This document shows, piece after piece, positions 39,201 to 51,690 of a DNA stretch of 64,000 nucleotides. The DNA is from Warburgia ugandensis (taxonomy: Eukaryota; Streptophyta; Magnoliopsida; Canellales; Canellaceae). The notes beneath the pieces are model-generated. The model made no database searches, was not told where the DNA came from, and saw only the letters and a program-made list of their open reading frames with translations. The stretch covers positions 42,163,880-42,227,879 of the forward strand of contig CP141132.1 in NCBI GenBank assembly GCA_035236585.1, given 5' to 3'. The stretch's first letter is position 1, and each line of letters opens with the position of its first letter. The translations under genes were made by a program, and so were the position numbers.

Positions 39201-41289
39201 CACAAGCCTCCAAGCTTGTATGTAAAATAGTTTTCATATATATCAGACCATATGTCTGTTTACTTAGGGCTGAATTATTTCCTAGTTCCCTATTCACTTA
39301 TAGTTTAGTCCTTAACCATCTTATATGTGTTTGGTTGGATCATAAGGTTTTTAAGATATTTAATACAAGTATTATCATTACTCTTGTTAACATAAGATCA
39401 TGAGTACAATCACGTATGCATTCATCAAATCCTCCTACCTTTAAGGATTGATCTCTTTTCCCCAATCTTCCATGATCCTGACTAATGTATGTAATCTGTA
39501 CATCCATACATATTGTCAATATATAAATTATGAACAATCCTATTGATCACTAGATCTGATGTTTAGAATGATCTTTAGATCATTCATATCTAAGTATTTT
39601 TATATCTCTAAGTCTTTATATGTCCATCTCCTTGATCTTGATATTTCGTAGATCCATTGATTGACAATCAACACATGTTGATAAAGATCAAGGTCCTAGA
39701 TCTTCTATCATCTAGTTCTTCTTTGATCTATGTTCAGTTATTGGATCATCCCTATGGAGGATGATCTTGGTTTTCTTCCTTGAATCATCTTTGATCAAGG
39801 GTTTGGATTATCTAATCTAATGAACTATAACAAGTATACTAATAAACATGCATACTAAGTACAATATAGTGTTCTTATTCTTATTGTTCTTGATCATCCA
39901 AGATCTAATGGATCTTGTTTGATCATCCTTGTCTTACTTACTATTTTTATTAGGGTTAGGTAATTTACTAACCTTTTATGCTCTTATTATTATTATTCAA
40001 CCAGTTAATGTGCTGGTTGAAGGTAGCTTATTCAAGCCTAAATCTAGACTGCTCCTCTTATTTCCGATTGGCTAAGGCTTACTAGCTGAATGGGTGAACA
40101 CAAAGTGGTTACTTTAATCCTCATGTAAGGAGGCATTTAGACCTCACAAACATCAACGGAAGGTAGGGGAAGAGCGAGGCTCTATTAGATAACCCCCTTA
40201 ACTACTATGTTCATCATTCACTAGAATGACCATAGCTCAACCTTTCATAAGGTTCCTATAAGCATGTTTACCCTAAGTACTCTTTCTAATGGATTTTAAT
40301 TAAGTCCATGAATATTTATAATGTCATTCATGGGGTTTATTATTCTTTTCCTAATTTGGGCCAAGGATTGGATAGTCCTTATATTGTCCTACTAACTATA
40401 GCCCTTACTAATTAAGTCCAAAGTACTCCATTCTTATTTGTGTCATGAAACTTTAATTTTTCATTAGAATACATTTTTGATGTTTTATGCCCTTTATCTC
40501 ATAACAAGTAGATCTAGTAATAACATTTAACTCTAAATGAATTTTAAATTCAAAGCATAAAACTACATAATGTAACATTTAATGATAATGAGGCAAGGTA
40601 CTTAAAATAATTAAATCTAGCACCTTATGATAACAATAAAATCACATATCATGCTAAAGTCTAAATGTTGTACTAGCGTGCTTTATAACATAATCATATT
40701 TAAAATGCTACTATATAAAATGAAACTAATTACATTAACATTTTTAGAAACCTTTACTTATGATCCAACCATTTGATCTTAGATCTTTTCCTTTGATTAA
40801 GGATTTTCTTTATTAAGGTCAAAAGATCATATTGATCTATTTTTGTCATAATCCATCCATGATTTCCTTAGATTTCATCATATCAACATTCATTCTATCC
40901 ATCCGAAGGATCTAATCACACTTGACCTCATTGATCAAGTGGGTCCCTTTGTATTTTTAGGGTTTTTCTACCATAATGGGTAGATCCCTTAATATATCTC
41001 ATATATATCCAATTAAACCATAGATCTCACTTTATTTCAATAGTATATCATTATTAAAACATATTTTCAAGATCTGATCATCTCAGTTCTTGAAGATCTT
41101 GGAAATTGGAAACTTGTTTCTTTAACACAGAAAGTTTTTACTGAATAGAATGCCAATTTTATCATTTCATCATAAAATAGAGATTTCAAGCTTTCCATAG
41201 CTTCTTTCCGATCTCCATTTGGAGTTCAGATGACTTCGGAATTGGATCTGGAAGTTCACAGTCCTTCATAAGGCTTATATTTGATCTGG

Positions 41290-41580
41290 GCCCAAGGAAC
41301 GGACGACCCAGATCTTTCGGGCAAAAAACCAAGCTGGGCAGATGTGTTCAGTTTGTCGGGCGCGTCTGCTGGGATGAATGGAAGAAGCGCCCTTGCGGGG
41401 CATCCATAGACGCAGACGGGACGAGCGAAACACTGGTAGTCCGCGTGCCCGTAAACGGGGCTGTCGCCTGGTGCGTCCACTCGTGGATTTGACAGACGCG
41501 CCATCGTCTCTCTCGGGACAAGGCCCCATGCGCAGCGCATGCGCCATTTCTGACGGTGCGTCACGTGCGTCTGGGGTGCC
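41290..41580. repeat. GC-rich, CpG-dense block in the chromovirus 5' LTR
   Basis: About 290 bp with many CG dinucleotides and GACGCAGACGGGAC / GACGCGCCATCG-type text inside an otherwise AT-rich LTR. Overlapping 93-121 aa frames on both strands (41256-41659) reflect high GC and resemble no protein I recognise. Similar GC blocks occur in the family-1 LTRs (2190-2480, 9240-9755, 11750-12060, 43975-44220). Confidence 0.7.
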
Positions 41581-41861
41581 ATTAGATCCGGAGATCGGAC
41601 AGTCCATTCTAGACCGTCCAATCAATCCTCTCTCAATTGAGGGCCCAAAATGTCTCTGATCTTTGTGAAAATTCTACCCTACGGGTTTTGGACCCTTCTG
41701 GATCGATTGGCGTAGTCAGAATTTTCATCTGAGCACTCTATGATCTAGAATTAAGGGTTCTAGTGTTTACTTTATTTTTACCTTTTTATTACCAAAATAA
41801 ATTACAGTAAACTAAAATTAACATAAAACAGTATTAAACATCTATAGAAAGTATTTCCACT

Positions 41862-41869
41862 TACCTGAT
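41862..41869 (-). promoter_or_regulatory. Splice-donor-like site, chromovirus 5' LTR
   Basis: The minus strand reads CAATCAG|GTAAGTGG, a perfect plant donor consensus, about 1000 nt into the LTR and about 380 nt after the TATA box. Because this is the 5' LTR it would be inside the genomic transcript upstream of the primer site. Confidence 0.5.
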
Positions 41870-42239
41870 TGGAGAAAAAGCCTTGGTTATATGCCCAATT
41901 TAAAAAGAATACCTTGTTGATGAAGATATGGCCTAAGATTCACCTTTCTTGCAAATTTCCGTTGTTTGAACTGTTGGATCTTGAAATTTCTTTAGGGCTT
42001 TTGTAGAATAGATACGTTGGGAAGTTTTGGATGGTGGAATTGATCAAATTAGATCTGGAACAGAGTGCCTCATTGATTTTAGGTCTCTTGTTCCAATCTA
42101 AAAAGGAAAACAAATTGAAAAGAGAGATATCTCTTGGAAATTTTGGGTTTTGGGGGAGGGATCTAGGTCTAATTTTTCAAGGAGAGTGAAGAAAATTTTG
42201 TAGGGATTTATGAGCATTTTTGGAGGATTTTTGGGGTTG

Positions 42240-42248
42240 TATTTATAG
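42240..42248 (-). promoter_or_regulatory. TATA box, chromovirus 5' LTR
   Basis: The minus strand reads CTATAAATA. It is the best promoter candidate of the element, about 620 nt into the LTR. Confidence 0.6.
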
Positions 42249-42957
42249 GCATTTTGGGTCTTTTTTCATGATTATAATATTTTATTTTTTATTATTAAAT
42301 GGCATGAAAGTCTCCCATGCTCCATTTTTTCTTCCCCATGCCCCATTTTTCTTTCCCAAGACCAGCTGATGTTTGTTGACCCATGACTTCACGTGGGCTG
42401 CTGATAAGATTGGTTTTTGTGTCCCTTGTGGGCCCCATGTGGGCCCCACATGGTGTAAAAAGACCGTTTTGCCATTTATGCATAAAATTTTGGGTTTTAT
42501 TCCCATGATCTCGGATTTGAGTGTACTTAGTGGCGTTGGATTCGTATTTCTCAGTACATTCTATATTTTGATGTCTCATATTTTGATTTTTGGGAGATTT
42601 TGATTTTTTTGGTAAAATTACTATTTTACCCCTTTTGTCTAAGAAATAAAGAAACTTAAGGATTTCTTATCCGAATTTAGAATTTGTCATTCTTACAGTC
42701 ATTTTGAAGGGTTTGCTAAGTTTAATTTCAATTTTACATGTCTTATGATTTGATTATACTTTTATAAAAAGTATATTCTAAATAACCCTAATATTTTAGC
42801 CTGAAATATCTGAAACTCAAACTTTATTGATTTTCTTAATCAATTACAAAAATTGGGGTTATTACATCCAGTGGTCGTCCCTGTTTACCACAACAGTCAA
42901 GGAAGGGACAATACCATTTTGGTAGTGATACCATCCACTTTTTGTGGTAGAGCCCAG

Positions 42958-43020
42958 GAGGCCAATCCCGTACATAAACAACCTCTCAGCATGTGCCCAC
43001 TAGGCTCAATGGCTACATGA
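42958..43020 (-). other. Shared LTR module (family-1 solo LTR)
   Basis: On the + strand GGAGGCCAATCCCGTAC, AACCTCTCAGCATGTGCCCA and CTAGGCTCAATGGCTAC follow in the same order as in family 2. The chromovirus is inserted about 90 bp to the left. Confidence 0.55.
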
Positions 43021-44366
43021 AACCCTAATCTCAATCATAGTAAATCATGCAATCTATGTAATGAGTTTCAAAACATGTGAGCAATGCATATAAATATGCA
43101 TATATTCTGAATCTCAATCATCACAAATCATGTAATTTGTGCAATCAGTTCCAAAACATGTATGCAATGCTTATATAAGGACTATTTACCAAATAAGCAA
43201 TTGCATGCAAGATGATAAGGAAAATCTGCATACTCATTATGAGAATATCAAATCGCAAAAAGAATACTAAACACGGTCATCAAGATTAAATAAATCAATT
43301 AGAGTTTGAAAATGCATTTGAAAACTTGGCAGTATCAGACTACCTACCTCGATGTCTCTTGAATTATGTTCTTCATTACTCGACCCTGAGTCACCTTTGT
43401 GAAACCATGGATGTTAATTGATAATAAGGATTCAAGTATCATTTTCCATCCTTTATAGATTATTAATTAGATTTATAGATTAATGGCTAAATTTGCCGTT
43501 TAGGATCATATATCCTTACTTAATGCATTTTCCAAGCTAGATCTCACATATAGATCTACTATTTAATGGTTAAATTATCAAGATTGTGTAATGGAATGGT
43601 TAGATCATATAGATCGCCTATTCTGATGCTTAGAATGGGTTTGTACTTGATTAAATGGTCAGATATAAAATTCAAGGGTTGTTACATGTAATGTAGGGTC
43701 AATTCTGAGCTATTAATCTCCTATCACCTCTAAGGGATCAATTCATGAGGTCTGATCATCTTTGATATTGTAAATCTATGAGATTTATATAGTTTTTAGG
43801 CTATAGTCATAGTAAATAACCTCTAATCCTAACTTTTATAGTTTCATTAGGTCCGCGTCATCAATACGAACTCAATGGTTATTTCGGATCGTCAATCAGA
43901 GTTATATAGCCTTCTTAATTGCACTTTTAGTGTCGCGAATCAATGGACAAACTAGATTTGTCCATAAAGGGCCCGTGTGTCACAGTTCCTAGGATGCGTG
44001 TGCATCTCGGTCAAACCAAGACCACACTCTCACGCTTGTGTATGCCCGCATGATTCTCTAGGGCATGCGTCCTAGACGGCGCTACCCGCGTGTGTCTTCG
44101 ACGCGAGCAATGGGCGTCACGATTCCCAGGACACTCATGCATCACAGATGAATTGGGACTGCGTCCGCATGGTTGCACGCCCGAAGACTATCCCAAGGGG
44201 TGCGTTCGGGTTAAGCGTTACGTGCTACATCCCCAGGACATGTCTAGTTCAAAGGATCATTAGATCCATCGACCTAGGTTTTCTCTGGTGATTTCTGGCT
44301 GGGAAAATACCAGATCCGACATGGATTTGGCCTGGAAGTGAAAAATCAGAGAGAGGAGGAAAAGAT

Positions 44367-44375
44367 CTTACCTGG
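44367..44375 (-). promoter_or_regulatory. Splice-donor-like site, family-1 solo LTR
   Basis: The minus strand reads CCCAG|GTAAGATC, about 570 nt into the LTR and about 125 nt after the TATA box. Confidence 0.45.
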
Positions 44376-44494
44376 GCAGTTTGAGATGATGCCATTCACT
44401 CGTGGTGTGACCTTTCCCATTTCTGCTAGAGCCCTAGGTTGAAGCAACTGGATAAGAAGGAGAACGAGATGCTCAGAGAGAGAGGGGGAAAGGG

Positions 44495-44503
44495 CTTTTA
44501 TAG
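44495..44503 (-). promoter_or_regulatory. TATA box, family-1 solo LTR
   Basis: The minus strand reads CTATAAAAG in the context GGCTATAAAAGCCC, a textbook TATA box, about 440 nt into the LTR. Confidence 0.6.
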
Positions 44504-45128
44504 CCAGTGAAGGTGGTGCTGCCCCCTAGCAGTGCCGCCATTTTTTCCAGTGCTGCACTACAGAGGTGGTGCAATGCGCTAGTTGGAAGGGAAAGGAGGT
44601 GGAGAAGAAGAAGACGATGGTGTTGTTATCAAAATGACCCCCTGTGTTTTCAAGCTATTTTGATTTTTAAATGTAAAATACAAAAATACCCTCCATCAAA
44701 AGCCCATAACTTGGTCATACGAACTCTGTTTTCAGTGTTCTTTAAGGCGTTGATTCCATTTCGATCGTAGAATCTAATTATCCAGTTACTTCTCACAAAT
44801 TCTTTCATTTCATATTTTAATTAAAATAGAACATTTATCCAACTGTAATTTCTAAAATAAATAATTTATTACCATTTAGTAAATGACAAACATATAGTTG
44901 GTAAAGTGATACAAAAGAGCTCAAAATTTTTGACTGACTACACTCATCTAAGACCATAAAGCACATCTACGTGGGGTCACAAAATAGAAATCCTATGGTA
45001 CACTATGCTCCCGAATACATCTCAAAAGGATGCCGTGACCACCTCCAATGGTTGTTCCTACCACACCAGTGGAGAAAATAGATGCCTCTTTGGGCATGGA
45101 TACCTACCACCATTCCTAGTTTGAGATC

Positions 45129-45190
45129 AGGAGGCCAAACCCATAAAACCTCTCAGCATAGTGACCACCAGGCTCATTAGCCTGAACAAA
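45129..45190 (-). other. Shared LTR module with 6-bp hairpin (inner family-2 3' LTR)
   Basis: GGAGGCCAAACCCATAAAAC, CTCTCAGCATAGTGACCAC, then a perfect palindrome CAGGCT-CATT-AGCCTG at 45169-45184. Confidence 0.65.
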
Positions 45191-46888
45191 AACATATCTC
45201 AATCCCTAATGATATTAAATCATATAGTATATATGTCATGCAAGATCATGCATTTCTTTAACTTCATCTCAAAGCATGGGATTGATGCATTTCAAATATC
45301 ATCATTTCTTTCAAAAGCACTCAATTACATGTAATGAACAACATCATTTTCATTTTAAATACAAAAACATGCATCGTGGCTATGAAGATACATAAATATA
45401 ATTCACATGCCTCATTTGCAAATATTACATTCTTTAAAAGCTAACATGATGTAACATGATGAAAATATAAGTTTCATAATAGTTAAGAACCCTCAAATAT
45501 GAAATATGATCGTCAAATGATTTGATCCTTTAAAATCCACATATCTTTACAAACTGATTGCATAGTTAGAATCTCATTGGCAAATAGATGTTAAAACCAC
45601 CTACCTCTTAGGTGTAATTCTCAATTTAGCTAAGTTCCCTCCTCAACTTGACTTATCGGTCAATCTTCTCTGTTGATGTTACAGAGTTCCTATCAATGTT
45701 GAATCATATATAATTGAATACATAAAAATTCTATTTTAATCAAAGTCTAACGGTTTAGGTCATCATAAACCATTTAATTTTTCATTGACCATCTATTCCA
45801 TAGAGTAATACATGATTAGGTCAGTCTTAGATCCATCATCCATTTACTAATTAATGGGCCACGGTTTAGTTTTGCCTTTTTCCTTGGAATAACCCCCTTG
45901 ACCGACCATCTAGATCTAAAGGTTTACTCCAATAAGTCGCGATGACCTCACTTAGTATTTCAAGGTCTTATTTCATAGGTAATTGTTTAGATATGTACTT
46001 TTAAGTTATAGATGTTGGATAGTAACATTACTTTCAATTATCAACCCAATCCTACAATCACATTTCATCAGATTGCATGAAAGTAATATCATCAATTTCT
46101 CATTTGCACATTTGATTATGATTCAATGGTCAACAATCGTCAGATCATCCATACAGTCCATGAATTTTCATTTCTGACATCTAATTCCATAGATAAATTT
46201 TAAAGTCCTAATTTACCAAAATTTAACGATCAGATTTATATTTATTCACCATGAACAGTATTCATCATTACTAATTCACATGTTTATCCAATTTCCATAA
46301 TTTATTTCATATTTAAGCCAATTCAAGGTTCAGGACTTCATCTGTGACATCTGATTATTGATCAGAGATCACATGATCCTTGTTTGAATAGTGACAGATC
46401 AGACTGCCTAGATTATTCGATCTGTTTCACATCAAAATCTTAAATTTTTTACTCATCATATCACTTTTAAAGATAGGGAACTCAATGGAAGCATATGATT
46501 ATCGATTAGATGTCACTAGTCATTGTGTACACTGTAACAGATCAGACAATCCAGATTGTTCGATTTGTTTTCTAGCACAGATCGCCATTTTAGTGCAATC
46601 TAAGCAACAAAATGTGTATGTTTGACTATTTTTAAGCATGATTTACAATTTGAACAGTTAGATCAATGTGGATCGGGCTACAAGAGTCGAATCACCCCAG
46701 TTTGAGTTCCGATCGTGTGATCAGAGCCTCAAATGGGTTAATCAACGCGCCTAACCTTCTTTGTTTGTGGAATACAAAAAAGATCAGATCTTGTTTAGGT
46801 GTAAAGCAATTAAGCCCTAATTGAAAAATCTAAATTTTCCTAATGTACAAACAAATTAAACAAAGAAGTGGAGAATTCATGCAAAAAA

Positions 46889-46898
46889 CTCACCTCTA
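46889..46898 (-). promoter_or_regulatory. Splice-donor-like site, inner family-2 3' LTR
   Basis: The minus strand reads TAGAG|GTGAGTT, about 1042 nt into the LTR. Confidence 0.45.
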
Positions 46899-47321
46899 TA
46901 GGTGTCCATGCTCTTCGATCGTTGTTGGAGAAGATGTCATTTGATGTTTTTTCAGCAATTGTTTCACGCAGGTACTGTTCCTGCTCCAATTCGGTACCAA
47001 TCCTCCTCCGACCATGATGAAACCAAAGGGCTTTTGATCACACCCATGAGTAGAGTAGAATGAACAGGTGGATTGGAGATCAGAGCTGCCGTTGTCACCA
47101 GCAAGCTCTATTTCTCCGATTAACCCAAAAAAGTTCAAAATCCCAATTTTTTGGCAAGGTATGCATTTTCCAACGTGAGGGCTCCCATTCTTGTTCCCTC
47201 TCTCTCCTCCTTCTTCTCTCTTCTTCTTTTCTCCTTCTCCTCCCCAATTGCTTTTCCCTTGGTTCACTCTCTCTTGTTGGCGCAATCAAGGGTTTCCAAG
47301 CGCGCTGGGTTTTCCCCTTCT

Positions 47322-47324
<3 letters not shown>

Positions 47325-47399
<75 letters not shown>
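47325..47399. repeat. (CT)n microsatellite in the LTR leader
   Basis: About 75 bp of CT (GA on the element's sense strand). The other LTR of the same element has a shorter CT run preceded by (CTT)n. Frames over it (47060-47649) are Ser/Leu noise. Confidence 0.95.
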
Positions 47400-47402
<3 letters not shown>

Positions 47403-47934
47403 TGTCCTTTCTAGGTCAGATCATTCTCCTTCTCCCTCTCTCTGTTCAGTTGAGAATAGACCGAATGATCTGTTCTTTTCGTTTAAGTGGGAGGGTGCCA
47501 ATATCAATTTGGCCCCTCCTTTAAGTGTTTTAATTATTTTCTTTTTTATTTTATTATGCACACCTAATTATGATGTTCTGGTGATTCCCGACATTGTGAT
47601 TTCTATCAAAACTAATAAGTATCATTTGAGATGTTCCAATGTATCTTGACTATCCAACATGAATTCCTGCAAACGGGGGCCCACCTATGAAATTACCAAA
47701 ATACCCTTTGTGAGAAAAATCACGATTTATTCGTCCGAACTCCAATTTCATCAAAATTAGTGTCCTTTGAATCATTTTTTTTAGTACAATCCAAATATGA
47801 AGGTATTAGAGTCCAATTTGATGTCTTTTAGAAAGGTGAATTCTATAGGGCCTAAATATGAAGGTTCTCCCGTTTATGTTTATAAAACTCAAATTATATT
47901 CCTTTAAAATGGGATTTAAAAATTAGGATTGACA

Positions 47935-47960
47935 TTCTTTCCCCCTTATAGGAATTTTCT
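47935..47960 (-). other. Polypurine tract, inner family-2 element
   Basis: The minus strand shows AAAATTCCTATAAGGGGGAA followed by AGAA, directly before the LTR start TGTCAATCC, and preceded by TTTCGAGGAG, the typical chromovirus end. Confidence 0.75.
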
Positions 47961-49386
47961 CCTCGAAATTATTTTCATGTTATCCTTCTATAATTCTACA
48001 AACATCCTCATCTTATCACATTCTTCAATTCCACAAGGTCACTTGACAAAATTATTCCTAAAAGGAAGGTTCTATAAAAAAAGCATCTTTTGTTCTTTTA
48101 TTCCATTCTAAATCTCACAATTCTTTGATTAATAAAATCCTCAACAATCACTTACTTCCAACTTCAACTACAAACAATTATGCTACCCAATACTGTAGCT
48201 CTTCTATCTGCTTTGAGTGATAAAGAATCACTTTTGCTGCATATTCTAATACTTGACCATTAGAGCCATAAGGTAATATGAAAATAGAGAAGCAATCAAT
48301 TAACATCTTAGGATACCAATTCCACACCCAAATATCACAGAACATATCGCTCATAAATTAGGCATGCCCATGCTTAATTAGCTTCAAGCATATCAGCTTA
48401 TGAAGGAGACATTTCTATGTCAATCATTTTGCCTCATATTAGAAACATCATAATAAGTCATATGTCAATCATTGCTTAAAGGGAGTGTCATAATGAGTCC
48501 AAAGGTGAATCTCCACTTTAGCTCTTGAAGGCTTACCTTATAAGAATCGCTCTTCGTATGCCTCCTCATAATTGAGATTAGGTGTAGCGTAATCCCTATA
48601 AACCTTGAAGTAATTTCACAATAATAATTACATCAATCTGTTTTTCTTCACGAAAAGGACTAGCACCTTAAATTTAAAATTATGCCCAAAAACTCAATCA
48701 TCACATCAATCTCCTTATACGTCAGTAATCCAGAAAGCTCATTTAAGAAATGTCTTGGGATTCTTGAATCAATGTTATCTCATCCGCCCATGTATTTTCA
48801 ACCTTCATCATAACTATGCTTGTTAGCTATTCTCGATATCTCTTAGGTAAGTGTTGCGCTTTCTTTATAACTCAATAACACATATATCCTTTTGAAGTTC
48901 ATCTTCCTTTAGAATGAGATCGTTGGCTATAGTTATACACTAAAATAATCTATCTTCAATAACCCACTGTTGCTAGTGTTACTAACCACTTCATTTTTAA
49001 AATAACCTCGAAATCATCCACATTAAGCAGGATAAGATCAACATCTATCATTTCACCCACAATAATACAATGCATGTCCTGAAGAAACTTCCCATTAAGA
49101 TCAATATTTCTACTAGTGTCATCACATCCATCTCAAAATCCAAGATATGTACGGCAAGTCCACGTAAAATATAAGAATAATGAATATAATTGAGAGCATG
49201 GACCATTAGTCCAACTAACCTCTAGTATACCTATCGCTAACCTTAAGTGTGTGTCCACCATCACCCCTAATTACCTGAAACTAGAATTGTTTGACCACTA
49301 TTGTATGTCTGTTTGACTCACTTTTTATGGTAGTTTCTAATGAAATGTCCAAACATTCAACCTCCATAACATCCAAAGAGTTGTAG

Positions 49387-49387
49387 C

Positions 49388-49446
<59 letters not shown>
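49387..49446. repeat. (GTT)n microsatellite
   Basis: About 19 GTT units. On the element's sense strand this is (CAA)n, at the Gln-rich stretch expected near the end of gag. Confidence 0.95.
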
Positions 49447-49449
<3 letters not shown>

Positions 49450-51678
49450 TCAATGTTGTCTTACTCCATAACAAGGATAACCATAATAGGAACTCCTACA
49501 CCTTATACACTACCTTTGCTTAGAATCTCCATATCTAGTAGACTATTTTTGACTATGGATTCTATATGACTCTGTCGAAGAGAAGAGTCTCTTGTCCTCA
49601 TTAAACTGTTTAACGACATTGCTACACTCACTTTCCTTTTGCTCTACCCAACATAAGAGAATATCTTGTTCAAGAATAGAGGTTATTTTTGCTACTCGAG
49701 CCACTATGGTTGATCACTTCAACAAGACTATTCACTCAACTCAAAAGTCAGTTTGCATATGTAATACTTCCAACACTTTTATGTCAGCAGTAATTGAACC
49801 TATATATTTACACATCAGCATTCTCTTCATCAAGTTTCATTTCACTCATGATTAATCTCAAGATGACATTCACTAGAAGTCATTTCATCATTAGTAACAT
49901 ATGTTTCAAATTCTGAACAATTCACTTGATATAAGATTAATATTTCAAAACTTTCCTCTCTTGATCATTGTCAATATCATAATATCCTTCTCATCAAATC
50001 ATTCTTTTCCATAATCTTCAATTAATCTCAACATAATTCATTGTACATAATAGTCACTGCATCAATACTTTTGGTCCATAAATCAAATACTTCCAGATAA
50101 AGAAAAGTTGGAATTCTCTAATACTACATCTTCACAAATCTATTCAATATCTTTTGAATTCATTGATTGTATTTCATACTTTAGTTCTCTATCTATCTAT
50201 TCATCCTCATTGTTATCTCTAAACTGTTTTATAAAATAGTTGTTATGTCTTCAAACCATATTCACATTCAAATTACAACTAGAATTCCCAAAAGGATCAA
50301 GTAGCATCTTCCATCAATTATATCTGGCATATACTAGGGTATTTTAATACACATAAGGTCTATTAACAATGCATCAAGTCCCATGGATTTTGAATCCATT
50401 AAATAATTCTCTCCTTTAAAAATTCATTCACAATTATGCCTAAAATTGATGACTAAATTATCATCATAGACAGAACATTCTCATCTAAAGTAGCATTATA
50501 ACCTTCTAATATCAATACTTTCATCAAGTTTCCATTAGGATTACCCGTATGTTCATAATCATGTCATAATTCTCCTATTTTATAATAATTCATTTACTAT
50601 GTTCATGTTCAGATTCTTCAAGATTAACCTCTTCCTAGTCATTGAACATCGCATCATCGTCACTTCCATTGTTCAATGTCTATAACTATCTCCATCTTAT
50701 TGTATTCTCACAATATAATCCTTTCTCCTCATCTAGTTTAGTCAGTGTCTTTACTTAGTACACATGTATAATAAATACCTTTTGATCTAAATGCAATTAA
50801 ATAACAAGTGTCAGATACTCCCATATAGCATGACATCTATCTCAGTCTTTCTCCAATTATTACCTACAACCTCAAAAATCATTTGAATTTATCCGCTAAG
50901 TTTTCTGTATTCATGCTTCAATTCTCCACCCATATACTGATCTTTCTTGTCATTTAATAATCATTATTATAAAATAGTTATTATATCCTCTAAGTATTAT
51001 GCACATCTAAGTTGAAATCAAAACCCTCAAGAATCACTAAATTGACATTCACTTCTCAATGATGTTTGATTGTTATTATCTTTGTGTATACAAGGACTAA
51101 CTCACTCTCAATTCGTAGATCAACAAATCCATCTACATCAAAGTTTTATTCTATCCTATTTCTATTATTATCATAATATCAATTCCCTTTTTGAATATAT
51201 TCACTACATGTACAAGCCAATGCTATAATTCCCTTAGCATTCTCCAAACCTCTTTGATTACTTCTGATCCCTCTTACATTACCACCATAACCTTTTAGTG
51301 CAGTACCTATCATAATCTTCAAAGGTTCATGCAACTGTGTAAGTTAAAACTTGAATTCTCAAAAGGTTGCCCATGTAAATAGATCTATCCTCTAACAAAG
51401 TTTTGTTTTAGATATACTACTTTTATATTCTAACTACCTTATTCCTCACTCTAACAACTATAATAATACCATAAGAATACTCCTCTTATTCATGCCATAA
51501 CTAAAACTCTATTGTTTACTTAGAACTTGCCAGCTCTTGTAAGTAGCATCACTTTCTACATAAATCTATGTTACTTATATGACTCATCTCTATAACTCAT
51601 ACCTTCTTGATCAACATGCAATGATTAAATTTATATGAATTTTAGACATGTTGCATTGGCTGTGAGAGGATTGATTGG

Positions 51679-51690
51679 GCTTTGATACTA
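51679..51690 (-). other. Primer-binding site, inner family-2 element
   Basis: The minus strand reads TAGTATCAAAGC, then CCA, two bases after the LTR. Two differences from TGGTATCAGAGC. Confidence 0.75.

Larger units (their letters stand above)
29339..42866 (-). mobile_element. Tekay/Del-like chromovirus (Ty3/gypsy) with both LTRs, innermost of the nest
   Basis: 13.5 kb with LTRs of 4.18 kb (left) and 4.74 kb (right), ends TGTGAYGACC...GGGGTTATTACA, perfect target duplication TCCAG (29334-29338 and 42867-42871), and a tRNA-Met primer site next to the right LTR. Domain order from the 5' end on the minus strand: gag with CCHC knuckle, protease, RT, RNase H, integrase, chromodomain-like end. It is broken, with roughly half a dozen interruptions of the coding region, but is the best preserved element here. 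LTRs differ by about 4% in sampled stretches, suggesting an age of the order of 1-2 million years at grass rates and more in a slow-evolving tree. Confidence 0.93.
38132..42866 (-). repeat. 5' LTR of the chromovirus
   Basis: 4735 bp. It has the same TATA box, donor-like site and hairpin module as the left LTR, plus an extra ~0.6-kb block at about 40925-41560, the right half of which is GC-rich, not present in the left LTR. LTRs are identical at insertion, so the length difference arose later. Confidence 0.92.
28455..44942 (-). mobile_element. Family-1 solo LTR, split by a chromovirus
   Basis: LTR sequence at 28455-29338 and 42867-44942 (about 2.96 kb) begins TGTGACGACTCGGG and ends GACTGACTACA on the + strand. 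It is flanked by a perfect CTCAT duplication (28450-28454 and 44943-44947). It matches the reverse of the family-1 LTRs on the left of the window. No interior is present, hence solo. Its TATA box (44495-44503) and donor-like site (44370) lie in the right part. Confidence 0.87.
27324..47934 (-). repeat. 3' LTR of the inner family-2 element (interrupted)
   Basis: LTR sequence lies at 27324-28454 and 44943-47934, together about 4.12 kb. It matches the continuous right LTR 51693-55859. The gap is the family-1 solo LTR with its own nested chromovirus. It carries a donor-like site (46892), a (CT)n leader tract (47325-47399) and the hairpin module (45129-45190). A 64-aa frame at 45983-46177 is shared with the other LTR but sits in non-coding LTR. 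Confidence 0.88.

Noticed and set aside
41256-41659. Arg/Pro-rich overlapping frames on both strands
   Set aside because: GC-rich block in an LTR; open frames on both strands are expected from composition.
45983-46177. 64-aa frame nearly identical to one at 53902-54096
   Set aside because: The two are matching parts of the two LTRs in a low-divergence tract; similarity is nucleotide-level and nothing suggests coding.
47060-47649. Ser/Leu-rich 87-154 aa frames over (CT)n
   Set aside because: Low-complexity translation of a microsatellite in three frames.
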